Below, piece by piece: positions 32,135 through 43,502 of a stretch of 64,000 nt of DNA. A program made the translations under genes and the position numbers. The stretch is from an uncultured Butyrivibrio sp. (lineage in GTDB: Bacteria > Bacillota > Clostridia > Lachnospirales > Lachnospiraceae): assembly GCA_946536145.1 (NCBI GenBank), contig CAMNEA010000003.1, positions 31,553-95,552 of the forward strand, in the 5' to 3' direction. Positions within the stretch are counted from its first letter, which is position 1. Every line of letters begins with the position of its first letter. The notes beneath the pieces were generated by a model. The model ran no database searches, was not told where the DNA came from, and worked only from the letters and a program-made list of their open reading frames with translations.

Positions 32135-32875
32135 ATGGAAAGAGGATACAGAAAAAGAAGACCGGGCAGGCAGATACCAAGTGATGAAGTTATCACGATG
32201 GAGAATGTGAGTAAGTCATACTCCACAGGTGCACCTGCCTTAAATGGTGTTAATCTCCACATTAAGAGGGGAGAATTTGTTTTTATTGTAGGCGACAGCG
32301 GATCCGGTAAGTCCACACTTATCAAGCTGCTGCTTAGGGAACTTGTTCCGACTGACGGAGAGATCACCGTACTTGGATATAATCTCAAGAAGATAAGACA
32401 CAGCAAGATCCCGAAGTTCAGAAGAAATCTTGGAATCGTGTTCCAGGATTTCAGACTTTTAAAGGACAGGAATGTCTATGAGAATGTGGCCTTTGCACAG
32501 AGGATCGTGCAGACGCCCACAAGGGAGATCAAGCGCAACGTTCCATCGATACTTGCCACCGTCAATCTGGCAGGCAAGTACAAGAATAAGATCAACCAGC
32601 TCTCAGGTGGCGAGCAGCAGAGGGTAGCCCTCGCGAGAGCGCTGGTCAACAAGCCCGCAATCCTTTTGGCAGATGAGCCTACAGGTAATCTTGATCCGAA
32701 CAATTCATGGGAGATCATGAAACTCATGGAACAGATCAATGAGAATGGAACAACGGTCATTGTGGTAACTCACAACAGAGAGATCGTTAATGCGATGAAG
32801 AAGAGAGTTATCACCATGAAAAAGGGCGTCATTATAGAGGACGAGGAAGAGGGTATGTACATCGATGAGGATTAA
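32135..32875 (+). CDS. ftsE: Cell division ATP-binding protein FtsE
   Basis: GDSGSGKSTLIKLL Walker A, LSGGEQQRVALARAL, FtsE-type; followed by ftsX. Confidence 0.96.
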   Translation: MERGYRKRRPGRQIPSDEVITMENVSKSYSTGAPALNGVNLHIKRGEFVFIVGDSGSGKSTLIKLLLRELVPTDGEITVLGYNLKKIRHSKIPKFRRNLGIVFQDFRLLKDRNVYENVAFAQRIVQTPTREIKRNVPSILATVNLAGKYKNKINQLSGGEQQRVALARALVNKPAILLADEPTGNLDPNNSWEIMKLMEQINENGTTVIVVTHNREIVNAMKKRVITMKKGVIIEDEEEGMYIDED

Positions 32876-33761
32876 TAGTTTCTTTTACACTATAGGACAG
32901 GGATTCAAGAATCTTGGCAGAAACAAGTGGTATACGCTGGCTTCAATAGCTACCATAACAGCATGTCTTTTCCTGTTCGGACTTTTTTATGCGATAATCA
33001 CCAATTTCCAGAATGTGGTCAAGACCGCCGAGGAAGGTGTATCGGTAACGGTTTTCTTTAATGAGGGGACAAGCGAGGAACAGATTCTTGCGGTTAAGAG
33101 TGATCTTGAGAAGAGATCGGAGGTCAGGGAGATTGAGTATATATCTGCTGACCAGGCATGGGAAGGCTTCAAGGAGGAGTATCTTGGAGAATATGCCGAT
33201 GGATTTACGGAGAATCCGCTGGCAGATTCTGCCAACCTTCAGATTTACTTAAATGATGTATCCATGCAGGCTGCGCTTGTAACATATATCGAGTCTGTGG
33301 ATGTTGTCAGAGAGGTCAACAGATCGGAAGTGACTGCTACTACGCTGAGCGGATTAAATCTTCTTATAGCTTACGTGTCTGCCGGAATTATCATGATCCT
33401 TTTGCTGGTATCGGTTTTCCTCATCAGCAATACGGTTACCATGGGAATCTCAGTGCGCAAGGACGAGATCAATATCATGAAATATATCGGAGCTACCGAC
33501 TTTTTTGTAAGGGCACCGTTTGTTGTGGAAGGTATTCTCATAGGCCTAATCGGATCGATAATCCCTCTGGTCATCATATACTTTGTGTATACACATGTCA
33601 TAACCTATGTGGCATCAAGGTTTACAATGCTCTCATCACTTCTCAACTTCCTTCCCGTTGAGACAATTTACAATAATCTTATCCCGATATCTCTCCTTAT
33701 CGGTATCGGAATCGGTTTCTTTGGTAGCTTTATAACTGTAAGGAAGCATCTTCACGTATAA
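32865..33761 (+). CDS. ftsX: Cell division protein FtsX
   Basis: FKNLGRNKWYTLASIATI N-terminus, FtsX C-terminal TM core; overlaps ftsE. Confidence 0.95.
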   Translation: MRINSFFYTIGQGFKNLGRNKWYTLASIATITACLFLFGLFYAIITNFQNVVKTAEEGVSVTVFFNEGTSEEQILAVKSDLEKRSEVREIEYISADQAWEGFKEEYLGEYADGFTENPLADSANLQIYLNDVSMQAALVTYIESVDVVREVNRSEVTATTLSGLNLLIAYVSAGIIMILLLVSVFLISNTVTMGISVRKDEINIMKYIGATDFFVRAPFVVEGILIGLIGSIIPLVIIYFVYTHVITYVASRFTMLSSLLNFLPVETIYNNLIPISLLIGIGIGFFGSFITVRKHLHV

Positions 33762-34985
33762 ATGAACAGACTTTTTACAAAAAAATTTAAGAGAATAGTG
33801 GGAATAGTTCTGATTATCCTGATGGTTGCGGCGCTGTTTGCTTCATGCTCTGTTACCACAGAAGCGGCTGTTACCGAGGAATCGATAAAGGCTAAGGAGA
33901 ACCAGATCAGTAAGGCCAAGAAAGAGAGGGATACTCTCTCAAGCGCCAAGACTGATCTGGAGAAGGTAAAAAAGCAGCTCGAGGCCAGCAAATCAGACCT
34001 GAATAACTACATAACCAAACTGGACGGGGAACTGACGGACATTCAGTCAAAAATTGATGAGCTTAACGATCAGATAACAGAGAAAGAACACGAGATCGAG
34101 ACTACGACGGCAGAGCTTATCGAGGCTGAAGAGATTCAGAAGGCCCAGTATGAGGCTATGAAAAAGCGTATCAAATTCATGTATGAACGTGGTGATACGC
34201 TTTATTTTGAGATGCTTTTACAATCAGGAAGCTTTTCGGACATACTCAATAAAGCCGAATACATTGAGAAGCTCTCAGGTTATGACAGGAACAAACTCAA
34301 CGAATATATCGCGACCACCGAGCTCATCAAGCTGACCAAGGAGGCTCTGGAGGAGGAAAAGAAGACTCTTGATTCCGCCAAAAAGGCCAAAGAGGAAGAG
34401 GAAAAGAATCTTCAGGCTCTGCTGTCGGAGAAGAACAGGGAGCTGACGGTTGTGGCATCCGATATCACAAACAAAGAGGCAGCAATAGCAGAGTATGAGG
34501 CAGAGATAAAGGCTGAAAACGCCGCGATCGCTGCTCTTGAAAAAGAAGTTGCTGCGGACAAGGCTGAGCTTGCAAGCAGATATGTATATGACGGCGGCAT
34601 GTTTACCTGGCCGTGTCCAAGCTATAAGAGGATCTCGGATAACTTTGGTATGAGAATGCATCCGACACTCGGGATACAGAAGATGCACAACGGGATAGAC
34701 CTTGCGGCAGCTTCGGGATCTGCCATCCTTGCAGCTTATAATGGCACAGTTGTCGCTGCTGATTACAACTCAACGATGGGCAATTATATAATGATCAACC
34801 ATGGAGGCGGACTTTACACTATTTATATGCATTGCTCGGCTATAAGCGTATCAAGGGGACAGGATGTCACTGCGGGCACCAAAATCGGCGCGGTGGGCTC
34901 TACAGGAAGATCTACGGGACCGCATCTGCACTTTGGTGTCAGACTTAACGGGAACTATGTCAGTCCCTGGAACTATCTTAAATAA
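33762..34985 (+). CDS. Coiled-coil M23 (LytM) peptidoglycan hydrolase, EnvC/PcsB-like position
   Basis: Long coiled coil; RMHPTLGIQKMHNGIDLAAASGS ... TGRSTGPHLHFGVRLNG. Confidence 0.93.
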   Translation: MNRLFTKKFKRIVGIVLIILMVAALFASCSVTTEAAVTEESIKAKENQISKAKKERDTLSSAKTDLEKVKKQLEASKSDLNNYITKLDGELTDIQSKIDELNDQITEKEHEIETTTAELIEAEEIQKAQYEAMKKRIKFMYERGDTLYFEMLLQSGSFSDILNKAEYIEKLSGYDRNKLNEYIATTELIKLTKEALEEEKKTLDSAKKAKEEEEKNLQALLSEKNRELTVVASDITNKEAAIAEYEAEIKAENAAIAALEKEVAADKAELASRYVYDGGMFTWPCPSYKRISDNFGMRMHPTLGIQKMHNGIDLAAASGSAILAAYNGTVVAADYNSTMGNYIMINHGGGLYTIYMHCSAISVSRGQDVTAGTKIGAVGSTGRSTGPHLHFGVRLNGNYVSPWNYLK

Positions 34986-34999
34986 CAAGGGAGCTAAAA

Positions 35000-36283
35000 G
35001 TGGATTACAATACAAATTTTATTGTTGACGAAGAATCTGTAAAAGAGTCGAAGCGCAAACTCCGGCAGAGATTTGTCGCGGGGATCCTCACAGGGGCGCT
35101 TATCTCTTCGTTTGTGATCATGGCGGTATTTATTTTCGCAAGGCCGGCCATGGGTCTTGCTCCGGCGCTCAACCAGGTTCAGAATTCTTCAGGGGATGAG
35201 CTTTTAAACGAAACGACTGTCAATAAGATCCATTCGCTGGAGGATGTGATCGATACATATTTCTATCAGACAGATGTGGACAAGCTCAAAGAGGCTGACG
35301 GGATCTACAGAGGACTCATGGATTCGCTCGAGGACCCATACTCGGTGTATTACACTGAGGAAGAGCTTGACGATCTGCTCAACGATACTGCCGGTATCTA
35401 TTACGGCATAGGAGCATACGTGAGTATCGACACGGAAATGAACATGCCGAGGATCTCAGGTGTAATGCCGGGAACACCCGCAGAGAGGGCGGCTCTTCAG
35501 ACCGATGACATTATTTACGAAGTAGACGGGGAGTCAACTTCAGGACTTGAGCTTGAGGAGGTTGTTTCCAAGATCAAAGGACCGGAAGGAACAACGGTTC
35601 ATATTACGATCCTCAGAGGATCAAAGCGCGAGGAGATAAGTGTCGACGTAGAGAGATCTGCAGTCGAGGTTCCTACAGTCACAACCAAGTTCCTCGGAGA
35701 CGACGAGGAGATAGGATATCTTCAGATAACAGAGTTTGACGAGATAACCACGCAGCAGTTTGAAAAGGGGATGGCGGATCTGAGGCAGAAGGATATAAAG
35801 GGACTGATCCTCGATCTTAGAAGCAATCCCGGCGGAAGCCTTCAGGCGGTTTGCGACATCGCAAGACAGCTCCTTCCGGCAGGCAATATCGTATACACAA
35901 TCGACAGAGATGGCAACAGGGAGGACTATACGTGCGATGGCAAGAATGAGATTGATATCCCTGTTGTTGTACTGGTGAACCAGTATTCGGCAAGCGCATC
36001 CGAGATTCTTTCAGGTGCTCTCAAGGACTACGGCATTGCAAAGCTTGTCGGGGTAAAGACCTACGGAAAGGGAATAGTTCAGAGAATATTTGATCTGAAG
36101 GACGGCACTGCTGTCAAACTGACCGTAAGCACATACTACACGCCAAACGGCACCAATATCCATGGAATAGGTATTGAGCCGGATGTCGAGATTGAATTCG
36201 ACGCTGACGCCTATGCGGAGGACAAGACAGACAACCAGCTTGAGAAGGCTGTGGAAGTAATGAGAGACATGCTTGACAATTAA
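35000..36283 (+). CDS. S41-family C-terminal processing peptidase with PDZ domain
   Basis: PDZ region; DLRSNPGGSLQAVCDIARQ, NQYSASASEILSGALKDYG, GKGIVQ. Confidence 0.95.
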   Translation: MDYNTNFIVDEESVKESKRKLRQRFVAGILTGALISSFVIMAVFIFARPAMGLAPALNQVQNSSGDELLNETTVNKIHSLEDVIDTYFYQTDVDKLKEADGIYRGLMDSLEDPYSVYYTEEELDDLLNDTAGIYYGIGAYVSIDTEMNMPRISGVMPGTPAERAALQTDDIIYEVDGESTSGLELEEVVSKIKGPEGTTVHITILRGSKREEISVDVERSAVEVPTVTTKFLGDDEEIGYLQITEFDEITTQQFEKGMADLRQKDIKGLILDLRSNPGGSLQAVCDIARQLLPAGNIVYTIDRDGNREDYTCDGKNEIDIPVVVLVNQYSASASEILSGALKDYGIAKLVGVKTYGKGIVQRIFDLKDGTAVKLTVSTYYTPNGTNIHGIGIEPDVEIEFDADAYAEDKTDNQLEKAVEVMRDMLDN

Positions 36284-36304
36284 ATTGTAAAAGTGTAATA
36301 TACG

Positions 36305-36340
36305 AGACTGTGTCATAAATCTGTGACACAGTCTTTTTTT
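36305..36340 (+). terminator. Rho-independent terminator
   Basis: AGACTGTGTCA / TGACACAGTCT then TTTTTT. Confidence 0.92.
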
Positions 36341-36399
36341 GTAATAATAATTCTTTTTACTATGGCCATGTTCGGCCACTTATTTCAGGAGAAAAACAA

Positions 36400-37182
36400 A
36401 TGGAAGTTAAGGCATGTATTTTTACTGACGCAGGGAAAGTGCGCAGGATCAATCAGGACGCCACTATGATAAAAGTGGCCAACACAAAGAGATACGGCAG
36501 GATTTCTTTTGCCTGCGTATGCGATGGAATGGGAGGTCTTCAAAGGGGTGAGGTTGCCAGCTGCAAAGCTGTCAGAGCTCTGGAAAACTGGTTTATGGAG
36601 GAGCTGCCGCTTATGCAGAACCTTGACGAAGAGGAGCTTTGGAAGGCAGCAGAGACATCGCTAAAGAGGCTGATGGTAAGGACAGGTGCAGAGATACGAA
36701 GGTACGGAAAGCACAGAGGAATAAGGCTTGGAACTACGGTGGCGGCTTTTTTGCAGATAGGAATGAGCTATATGACACTGAACATCGGAGATTCTAGGAT
36801 ATATCTTATTGAGAGCGACGGTGTGGTACCACTTACCAGGGATCAGAGCGTGATACAGGACAAGATTGACAAAGGACTTATTTCAAGTGAGGAAGCCCAA
36901 AAAGATCCCGAGAGGAATGTCCTTTTGCAGTGTGTCGGCATACAGCCCGGGGCAGATCCGCAGGTAGGACACGGCACACTCAAAAAGAACGCGACGGTTC
37001 TTGTCTGCAGCGACGGGTTCTGGCGAACTGTTGCCAAAGAGGAGATGCATGACAAACTCTGCCCGCAGATGTGTGTTACCAGTGACGACATGCTGGAAGA
37101 ATGCAGGAAACTGGCAATGCTTGCCTGGAAGAGAAAGGAAGAGGACAACATCTCTGTGGCTGCGATGTGTCTTGAGATGTGA
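36400..37182 (+). CDS. PP2C-family Ser/Thr phosphatase
   Basis: DAGKVRRINQDA, CDGMGGLQRGEVAS, NIGDSRIYL, VCSDGFW. Confidence 0.93.
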   Translation: MEVKACIFTDAGKVRRINQDATMIKVANTKRYGRISFACVCDGMGGLQRGEVASCKAVRALENWFMEELPLMQNLDEEELWKAAETSLKRLMVRTGAEIRRYGKHRGIRLGTTVAAFLQIGMSYMTLNIGDSRIYLIESDGVVPLTRDQSVIQDKIDKGLISSEEAQKDPERNVLLQCVGIQPGADPQVGHGTLKKNATVLVCSDGFWRTVAKEEMHDKLCPQMCVTSDDMLEECRKLAMLAWKRKEEDNISVAAMCLEM

Positions 37183-37196
37183 AAAGGACCGGTGAT

Positions 37197-38201
37197 ATGG
37201 AAAAAGTAAGAAAAGATATCATATATAAAGACAGATACAGGATCCTTAGAAAGATCGGAGAGGGCGGAGCCGGCAAAGTATATATGGCGATAGATGAATC
37301 TGACGGCAGGGCTGTTACAATAAAATTCCTTAAAGGTGACTGTCTGAGATCCTTAGGCAAACAAAGTGCCTATGGCGAAGCGGCAATACTTGAAAAGCTT
37401 GATCACATAGCCATTCCAAAGGTGATCGAGGTGTATGAGGACTGTTTCATCCTTGAATATATTCCGGGCAACTCGCTTGATAAAGTCATAAAGAACAAAG
37501 GGAAGCTTTCAGAAAAAGAAGCTGTAAGGATAGTAAAAGAAATCCTGGATATCCTGGGATATCTGCATGGACGCACAGAACCTGTAATTTACAGGGACTT
37601 AAAGCCGTCCAATATTGTATTGAAGCCTGACGGGCACGTTTCTCTGATCGATTTTGGCGCGTCAAGAGAGTACCGCCAGGGAGATGAGGCAGATACCAGC
37701 AACCTTGGAACCTTCGGATTTGCAGCTCCCGAGCAGTTTGGTAATCTGGGACAGACTGACCCGAGGACGGACATATACTGCCTTGGCAAAACTTTAGAAC
37801 AGATTATCAGGAGACGGCCAACGCCGGAGCTTGGCGTGATAATCGATAAGTGTACAAGACCTGACAGAGATGACAGATTTACATCATGCCGTGAGATAGA
37901 AGAGGCCTTGGACAATTGCCCGGCAAAGATTTTAAGGCGAAGGATAATGCACTTTATAAAGCTTTCATTCATGGCTGCGGCAGCGGCGGTATTGATCGCT
38001 TTTACTGCAAGTCACTTTGAGAGCGTAAGAAGCTATGCCGCGTACGACGCCAGAACGCGTATCCCCGCTGTAAGGACCAGGCTCGGATATGCAAGGATAC
38101 GGATAAAGGGACTTGTCATGGACAGACTGGGAATAGACATAGATGAAGAAATACCTGCAATCGAATTTTTTAGGGACGAATATATAGAGACCAAAAGGTG
38201 A
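37197..38201 (+). CDS. Ser/Thr protein kinase with C-terminal TM segment, no PASTA repeats
   Basis: IGEGGAGKVYMAIDE, YRDLKPSNIVLKPDG, LIDFGASREY; TM near residue 255. Confidence 0.92.
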   Translation: MEKVRKDIIYKDRYRILRKIGEGGAGKVYMAIDESDGRAVTIKFLKGDCLRSLGKQSAYGEAAILEKLDHIAIPKVIEVYEDCFILEYIPGNSLDKVIKNKGKLSEKEAVRIVKEILDILGYLHGRTEPVIYRDLKPSNIVLKPDGHVSLIDFGASREYRQGDEADTSNLGTFGFAAPEQFGNLGQTDPRTDIYCLGKTLEQIIRRRPTPELGVIIDKCTRPDRDDRFTSCREIEEALDNCPAKILRRRIMHFIKLSFMAAAAAVLIAFTASHFESVRSYAAYDARTRIPAVRTRLGYARIRIKGLVMDRLGIDIDEEIPAIEFFRDEYIETKR

Positions 38202-38214
38202 GGAGGCGTCTGTT

Positions 38215-38451
38215 ATGCTTATTTTTATATATACATTTGTGATTGTTTTTATTGCTCTGGTGCTGATCCTTGGGATCGGAAGCCTGATCACAGGGCTTGG
38301 TCAGAAGCAGGAAATAGTTGAGGGAGAGGCTACAGCAGCCATGTGTACCACACAGCTTCTTGACAGAAGCGGCTACGAAACTGCCTCCTGCGATGAGGAC
38401 TTTGTAATTGAGCAGGATATGGTATATACGTTTGACTCCATAAACCTATAA
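38215..38451 (+). CDS. Small membrane protein, unknown function
   Basis: One N-terminal TM; follows the kinase with a good RBS (gtgaggagg). Confidence 0.6.
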   Translation: MLIFIYTFVIVFIALVLILGIGSLITGLGQKQEIVEGEATAAMCTTQLLDRSGYETASCDEDFVIEQDMVYTFDSINL

Positions 38452-38557
38452 TAATGCATTTTACGTTATTTCGTAGTGTATAATGGATGTACCAATGTTA
38501 TTACGAATATATTCATGGCTAACTTAAGGACATCGTGGGTTAATGCATTTACAAATG

Positions 38558-38571
38558 CAAACAAATGTTCT
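38558..38571. promoter_or_regulatory. Candidate LexA (SOS) box upstream of uvrB
   Basis: CAAACAAATGTTCT vs Gram-positive consensus CGAACRNRYGTTYC (12/14). Confidence 0.5.
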
Positions 38572-38597
38572 ATCATATAGGTGGGAGATTATTTAAA

Positions 38598-40589
38598 ATG
38601 GAATTCAGATTACACTCAGATTTTAAACCTACAGGTGACCAGCCTCAGGCCATAAAAGAACTTGTGGAAGGCTTCAAAGCGGGCAACCAGTTTGAGACCC
38701 TTCTTGGTGTTACGGGTTCTGGCAAGACCTTTACCATGGCCAATATAATAGCTGCACTCAACAAGCCGACTCTTATCATTTCCCACAATAAGACTCTTGC
38801 CGGGCAGCTCTATGGCGAGTTCAAGGAGTTTTTCCCGGAGAATGCGGTTGAATATTTTGTGTCCTACTACGACTACTATCAGCCTGAGGCCTATGTGCCG
38901 CAGACTGACACATATATTGCCAAAGACTCGTCCATAAACGATGAGATCGACAAGCTTCGCCTGTCGGCGACGGCTTCCCTTGCCGAGCGAAGAGATGTCA
39001 TTGTTGTCGCCAGCGTGTCCTGTATATACGGACTTGGAAGTCCCGAGGAATTTAAGGGGATGTCGATATCGCTGCGCCCCGGCATGCAGAAAGACAGGGA
39101 TGAGATCATCAAGGAGCTCGTGGCTATACAATACACGAGAAATGACATGGAGCTTTCGAGGTGCAATTTCAGGGTGCGCGGAGATACGATAGAGATATTC
39201 CCTGCCAATGCGGATGACTATCTGATAAGGGTGGAGCTCTTTGGCGATGAGATCGACAGGATATGTGAGGTTGAGCCCGTCACAGCAAGGGTAAAGAGCG
39301 AGCTTACCCATGTCATGATCTATCCTGCGTCGCACTACGTCGTTCCGCAGGAGAAGATCAACCTTGCCTGTGACAATATAGAGAAGGAGCTCGAGGAACA
39401 GATCAAGTTCTTTAAGGGTGAGGATAAGCTCATAGAGGCACAGAGGATCTCTGAGAGGACCAACTTTGACATAGAGATGATGCGTGAGACCGGATTCTGC
39501 TCGGGAATCGAGAACTACTCAAGACATCTGAACTTTGCAAAGCCCGGTGAGCCTCCTCTTACACTTCTGGATTTCTTTGACGGGGATTTTCTGATAATAG
39601 TTGATGAGTCACATATGACCATTCCACAGGTGGGAGCCATGTATCACGGCGACAGGAGCAGGAAACTGACCCTTGTTGACTATGGCTTCAGACTCCCCTC
39701 TGCTCTTGACAACAGGCCGCTTAGCTTTAATGAGTTTGAGGATCACATAGATCAGATGTTGTTCTGCTCAGCTACACCGGGCAAGTATGAGGAAGAGCAC
39801 GAGCTTCTAAGGGCGGAACAGGTGATAAGACCTACCGGGCTTCTTGACCCTGAGGTTGACGTGCGCCCTGTGGAGGGGCAGATAGATGACCTTATCGGTG
39901 AGATCAGGAAAGAGATCGACAAAAAGAACAAGGTTCTGGTTACAACGCTCACAAAGCGCATGGCTGAGGACCTTACTGAGTATCTCGCTGAGTCGGGGAT
40001 ACGTGTCAAATATCTGCACTCCGATATTGACACCCTCGAGAGAGCAGAGATAATAAGAGATATGAGACTGGATGTCTTTGACGTGCTGGTTGGGATCAAC
40101 CTTCTGCGCGAGGGCCTCGATATTCCGGAGATATCCCTCGTGGCCATAATCGATGCTGACAAAGAGGGATTCCTAAGATCTGAGACCTCCCTCATACAGA
40201 CAATAGGAAGGGCAGCAAGGAACGCTGAGGGAAGAGTCATCATGTACGCTGATAACATGACTGATTCCATGAAGAATGCTATCGATGAGACGAAGAGGCG
40301 TCGCGCCATACAGCAGAAATACAATGAAGAGCACGGCATAACGCCGCAGACGATCAAGAAGGCTGTCAGGGATCTCATAGCCGTGACCAAAGCTGTTGCA
40401 AAAGAAGAAGTCAAATTTGAAAGGGATCCCGAGTCAATGGATGCTGCTGAACTTGAGAAGCTCATTGAACAGGTTCAGAAGAAGATGAAGAGAGCTGCGA
40501 CAGAGCTTGACTTCGAGACGGCTGCAATGCTGCGTGACCAGATGATAGATCTGAAAAAGGTCTATAATGAACTGACATCCGGCAAGTGA
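38598..40589 (+). CDS. uvrB: Excinuclease ABC subunit B
   Basis: [56 protein letters not shown] motif at C-terminus. Confidence 0.98.
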   Translation: MEFRLHSDFKPTGDQPQAIKELVEGFKAGNQFETLLGVTGSGKTFTMANIIAALNKPTLIISHNKTLAGQLYGEFKEFFPENAVEYFVSYYDYYQPEAYVPQTDTYIAKDSSINDEIDKLRLSATASLAERRDVIVVASVSCIYGLGSPEEFKGMSISLRPGMQKDRDEIIKELVAIQYTRNDMELSRCNFRVRGDTIEIFPANADDYLIRVELFGDEIDRICEVEPVTARVKSELTHVMIYPASHYVVPQEKINLACDNIEKELEEQIKFFKGEDKLIEAQRISERTNFDIEMMRETGFCSGIENYSRHLNFAKPGEPPLTLLDFFDGDFLIIVDESHMTIPQVGAMYHGDRSRKLTLVDYGFRLPSALDNRPLSFNEFEDHIDQMLFCSATPGKYEEEHELLRAEQVIRPTGLLDPEVDVRPVEGQIDDLIGEIRKEIDKKNKVLVTTLTKRMAEDLTEYLAESGIRVKYLHSDIDTLERAEIIRDMRLDVFDVLVGINLLREGLDIPEISLVAIIDADKEGFLRSETSLIQTIGRAARNAEGRVIMYADNMTDSMKNAIDETKRRRAIQQKYNEEHGITPQTIKKAVRDLIAVTKAVAKEEVKFERDPESMDAAELEKLIEQVQKKMKRAATELDFETAAMLRDQMIDLKKVYNELTSGK

Positions 40590-40605
40590 AATAAGGGAGA
40601 AGAAA

Positions 40606-43500
40606 ATGTCTGATAACAGCAAAATGACAAAAAAGAACACCACGACAAAGAGGATACTTCCCTCTGATATTCACGATTATATCAGGGTTCGCGGTGCTAA
40701 TGAACATAACCTGCAACATGTCAATGTCAAGATACCAAGGGAGACCCTCACAGTATTTACGGGGCTCTCGGGGTCAGGCAAGTCCTCTCTTGCCTTTGAT
40801 ACCATCTTTGCAGAGGGTCAGAGGCGCTACATGGAGTCTTTATCTTCCTATGCAAGGATGTTCCTTGGACAGATGGACAAGCCTGATGTTGAGTCCATAG
40901 AGGGACTATCGCCCACCATTTCCATCGACCAGAAATCGACCAATAAAAACCCAAGGTCAACGGTTGGAACGGTGACTGAGATATATGACCACTTCAGACT
41001 TCTGTATGCGAGGATCGGTATACCGCACTGTCCGAAATGCGGCAGGGAGATACGCCGCCAGACCGTTGATGAGATGTGCGATCAGATCATGGCTCTGGGC
41101 GATGGAGTCAAGCTCCAGATCCTTGCGCCTGTTGTAAGGGGCAAGAAGGGTGAACATGCCAAGACTCTTGACAGGGCTAAACGTGCGGGATATGTCAGGG
41201 CGAGGATTGACGGAAGCCGGTACGAGCTTACTGAAGAAGAGATCAAACTCGACAAAAACATCAAGCACAGCATCGAGATAATCGTTGACAGAATAGTGAT
41301 AAGGGACGACAACGAGAACCTCAGAAGGCGCCTTACCGATTCCATAGAGAACGCGCTGCAGCTGGCAGACGGCCTTCTTACGGTGGACGTTGTAGATGGG
41401 GAAGAGATGAATTTTTCCCAGAATTTTGCATGTCCTGACTGTGGTATAAGCATCCCGGAGATTGAACCAAGGAGCTTTTCTTTTAACAATCCTTTCGGCG
41501 CATGTCCTGACTGCCTTGGACTTGGCTACAAGATGGAGTTTGACGAGGATCTCATGATCCCGGACAAGCGCCTTTCCATCAATGACGGATGCATTGTTGT
41601 TATGGGATGGCAGTCCGCCAACAAGGATTCGAGCTTTTCAAATGCGACGCTCAGGGCCCTTGCCAAAGCCTATAAGTTCAGTCTGGATACCCCCTTTGAA
41701 GATCTCTCGGACAAGGCCAAAGAGGTGCTTATACACGGAGCTGACAAGACTGTCATGGTCCACTACAAGGGACAGAGGGGTGAGGGAGACTACCCTATAC
41801 TCTTTGACGGACTTATTAAGAATGTTGAGCAAAGGTACAAAGAGACCTTCTCAGAGTCAGCCAAGGCGGAATACGAGGAGTACATGAGGATAACGCCATG
41901 CCAGCTCTGCGGCGGACAGAGGCTCAAGAAGGAGTCGCTCGCAGTCACGATAGATGATAAGAACATCTATGAGATAACTTCGATGTCCATAGATGAACTT
42001 CAGACATATCTTGAGAACCTGAAGCTTACAAGGAGCCAGGAGATGATAGGCTCCCAGGTTTTAAAGGAGATAAGGGCAAGGGTAGGATTCCTTGTGGATG
42101 TGGGCCTTGATTATCTCTCGCTATCAAGAGCTACGGGAACCTTATCAGGCGGAGAAGCGCAGCGCATAAGACTTGCGACCCAGATAGGATCAGGACTGTG
42201 CGGAGTGTGCTACATCCTGGATGAGCCGAGTATCGGCCTTCACCAGAGGGACAATGACAAGCTCCTCAATACTCTCAAGAACCTTCGCGACCTCGGCAAT
42301 ACCCTTATTGTTGTTGAACACGATGAGGATACCATGCGGGAAGCTGACTATATAGTTGATGTGGGACCGGGAGCGGGATCTCATGGAGGCAAGATCGTGG
42401 CCTGCGGCACTGCAGAGGATATCATGAAGGTCAAGGAGTCGGTTACGGGACAGTACCTCTCAGGCAAGCTTAAGATACCGGTACCTGAGACCCGGAGAGA
42501 ACCCAAGGGGTGGCTTAAGGTTAAGGGAGCAAGGGAGAACAATCTAAAGGATATCGACATCGATGTTCCTCTTGGAGTCATGACCATAGTTACAGGTGTG
42601 TCGGGCTCCGGCAAGAGCTCTTTTGTAAACGAGATATTATACAAGCATCTTGCAAGGGACCTGAACCGGGCAAGATGTATACCCGGTAAGCACAAGGGGA
42701 TAGATGGACTTGAACAGGTGGACAAGGTGATTGCCATCGACCAGTCTCCTATCGGACGCACACCGAGATCAAATCCGGCAACCTACACGGGTGTCTTTGA
42801 CATGATAAGGGATCTCTTTGCCGGAACGCCCGATGCCAAGGCGAGGGGATACAAGAAGGGCCGCTTTTCCTTCAACGTCAAGGGTGGAAGGTGCGAAGCC
42901 TGCGGAGGCGACGGAATCATCAAGATAGAGATGCACTTTTTGCCTGACGTATATGTACCATGTGAGGTCTGCGGCGGCAAGAGGTATAACCATGAGACTC
43001 TTGAAGTAAAATACAAGGGAAAGAATATTTTTGACGTCCTCGACATGACAGTTGAGGAAGCTCTGAAGTTCTTTGAAAACGTGAAGACAATAAAGCGCAA
43101 GATACAGACGCTCTATGATGTGGGGCTTGGCTATGTGAAACTCGGACAGCCCAGCACTGAGCTCTCAGGCGGTGAAGCGCAGCGTATCAAGCTGGCTACC
43201 GAGCTCTCCAAGGTCGGAACCGGCAAGACGGTCTATATCCTTGATGAGCCGACGACCGGACTACACTTTGCGGATGTGCAGAAGCTTGTAACAATTATGC
43301 ACACCCTTGTGGAGCAGGGGAATACTGTGGTCGTAATAGAGCACAACCTCGATGTGATCAAGACAGGAGATTACATAATAGATATGGGACCTGAGGGCGG
43401 TTCAAGGGGCGGAACAGTTGTAGCCTGCGGAACTCCCGAAGAGGTCGCAAAATGCAAAAAGTCCTATACAGGAGCTTATATAAAGAAGATGCTGAAATAA
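40606..43500 (+). CDS. uvrA: Excinuclease ABC subunit A
   Basis: [35 protein letters not shown]; two ABC modules; zinc-finger motifs. Confidence 0.98.
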   Translation: MSDNSKMTKKNTTTKRILPSDIHDYIRVRGANEHNLQHVNVKIPRETLTVFTGLSGSGKSSLAFDTIFAEGQRRYMESLSSYARMFLGQMDKPDVESIEGLSPTISIDQKSTNKNPRSTVGTVTEIYDHFRLLYARIGIPHCPKCGREIRRQTVDEMCDQIMALGDGVKLQILAPVVRGKKGEHAKTLDRAKRAGYVRARIDGSRYELTEEEIKLDKNIKHSIEIIVDRIVIRDDNENLRRRLTDSIENALQLADGLLTVDVVDGEEMNFSQNFACPDCGISIPEIEPRSFSFNNPFGACPDCLGLGYKMEFDEDLMIPDKRLSINDGCIVVMGWQSANKDSSFSNATLRALAKAYKFSLDTPFEDLSDKAKEVLIHGADKTVMVHYKGQRGEGDYPILFDGLIKNVEQRYKETFSESAKAEYEEYMRITPCQLCGGQRLKKESLAVTIDDKNIYEITSMSIDELQTYLENLKLTRSQEMIGSQVLKEIRARVGFLVDVGLDYLSLSRATGTLSGGEAQRIRLATQIGSGLCGVCYILDEPSIGLHQRDNDKLLNTLKNLRDLGNTLIVVEHDEDTMREADYIVDVGPGAGSHGGKIVACGTAEDIMKVKESVTGQYLSGKLKIPVPETRREPKGWLKVKGARENNLKDIDIDVPLGVMTIVTGVSGSGKSSFVNEILYKHLARDLNRARCIPGKHKGIDGLEQVDKVIAIDQSPIGRTPRSNPATYTGVFDMIRDLFAGTPDAKARGYKKGRFSFNVKGGRCEACGGDGIIKIEMHFLPDVYVPCEVCGGKRYNHETLEVKYKGKNIFDVLDMTVEEALKFFENVKTIKRKIQTLYDVGLGYVKLGQPSTELSGGEAQRIKLATELSKVGTGKTVYILDEPTTGLHFADVQKLVTIMHTLVEQGNTVVVIEHNLDVIKTGDYIIDMGPEGGSRGGTVVACGTPEEVAKCKKSYTGAYIKKMLK

Positions 43501-43502
43501 AA

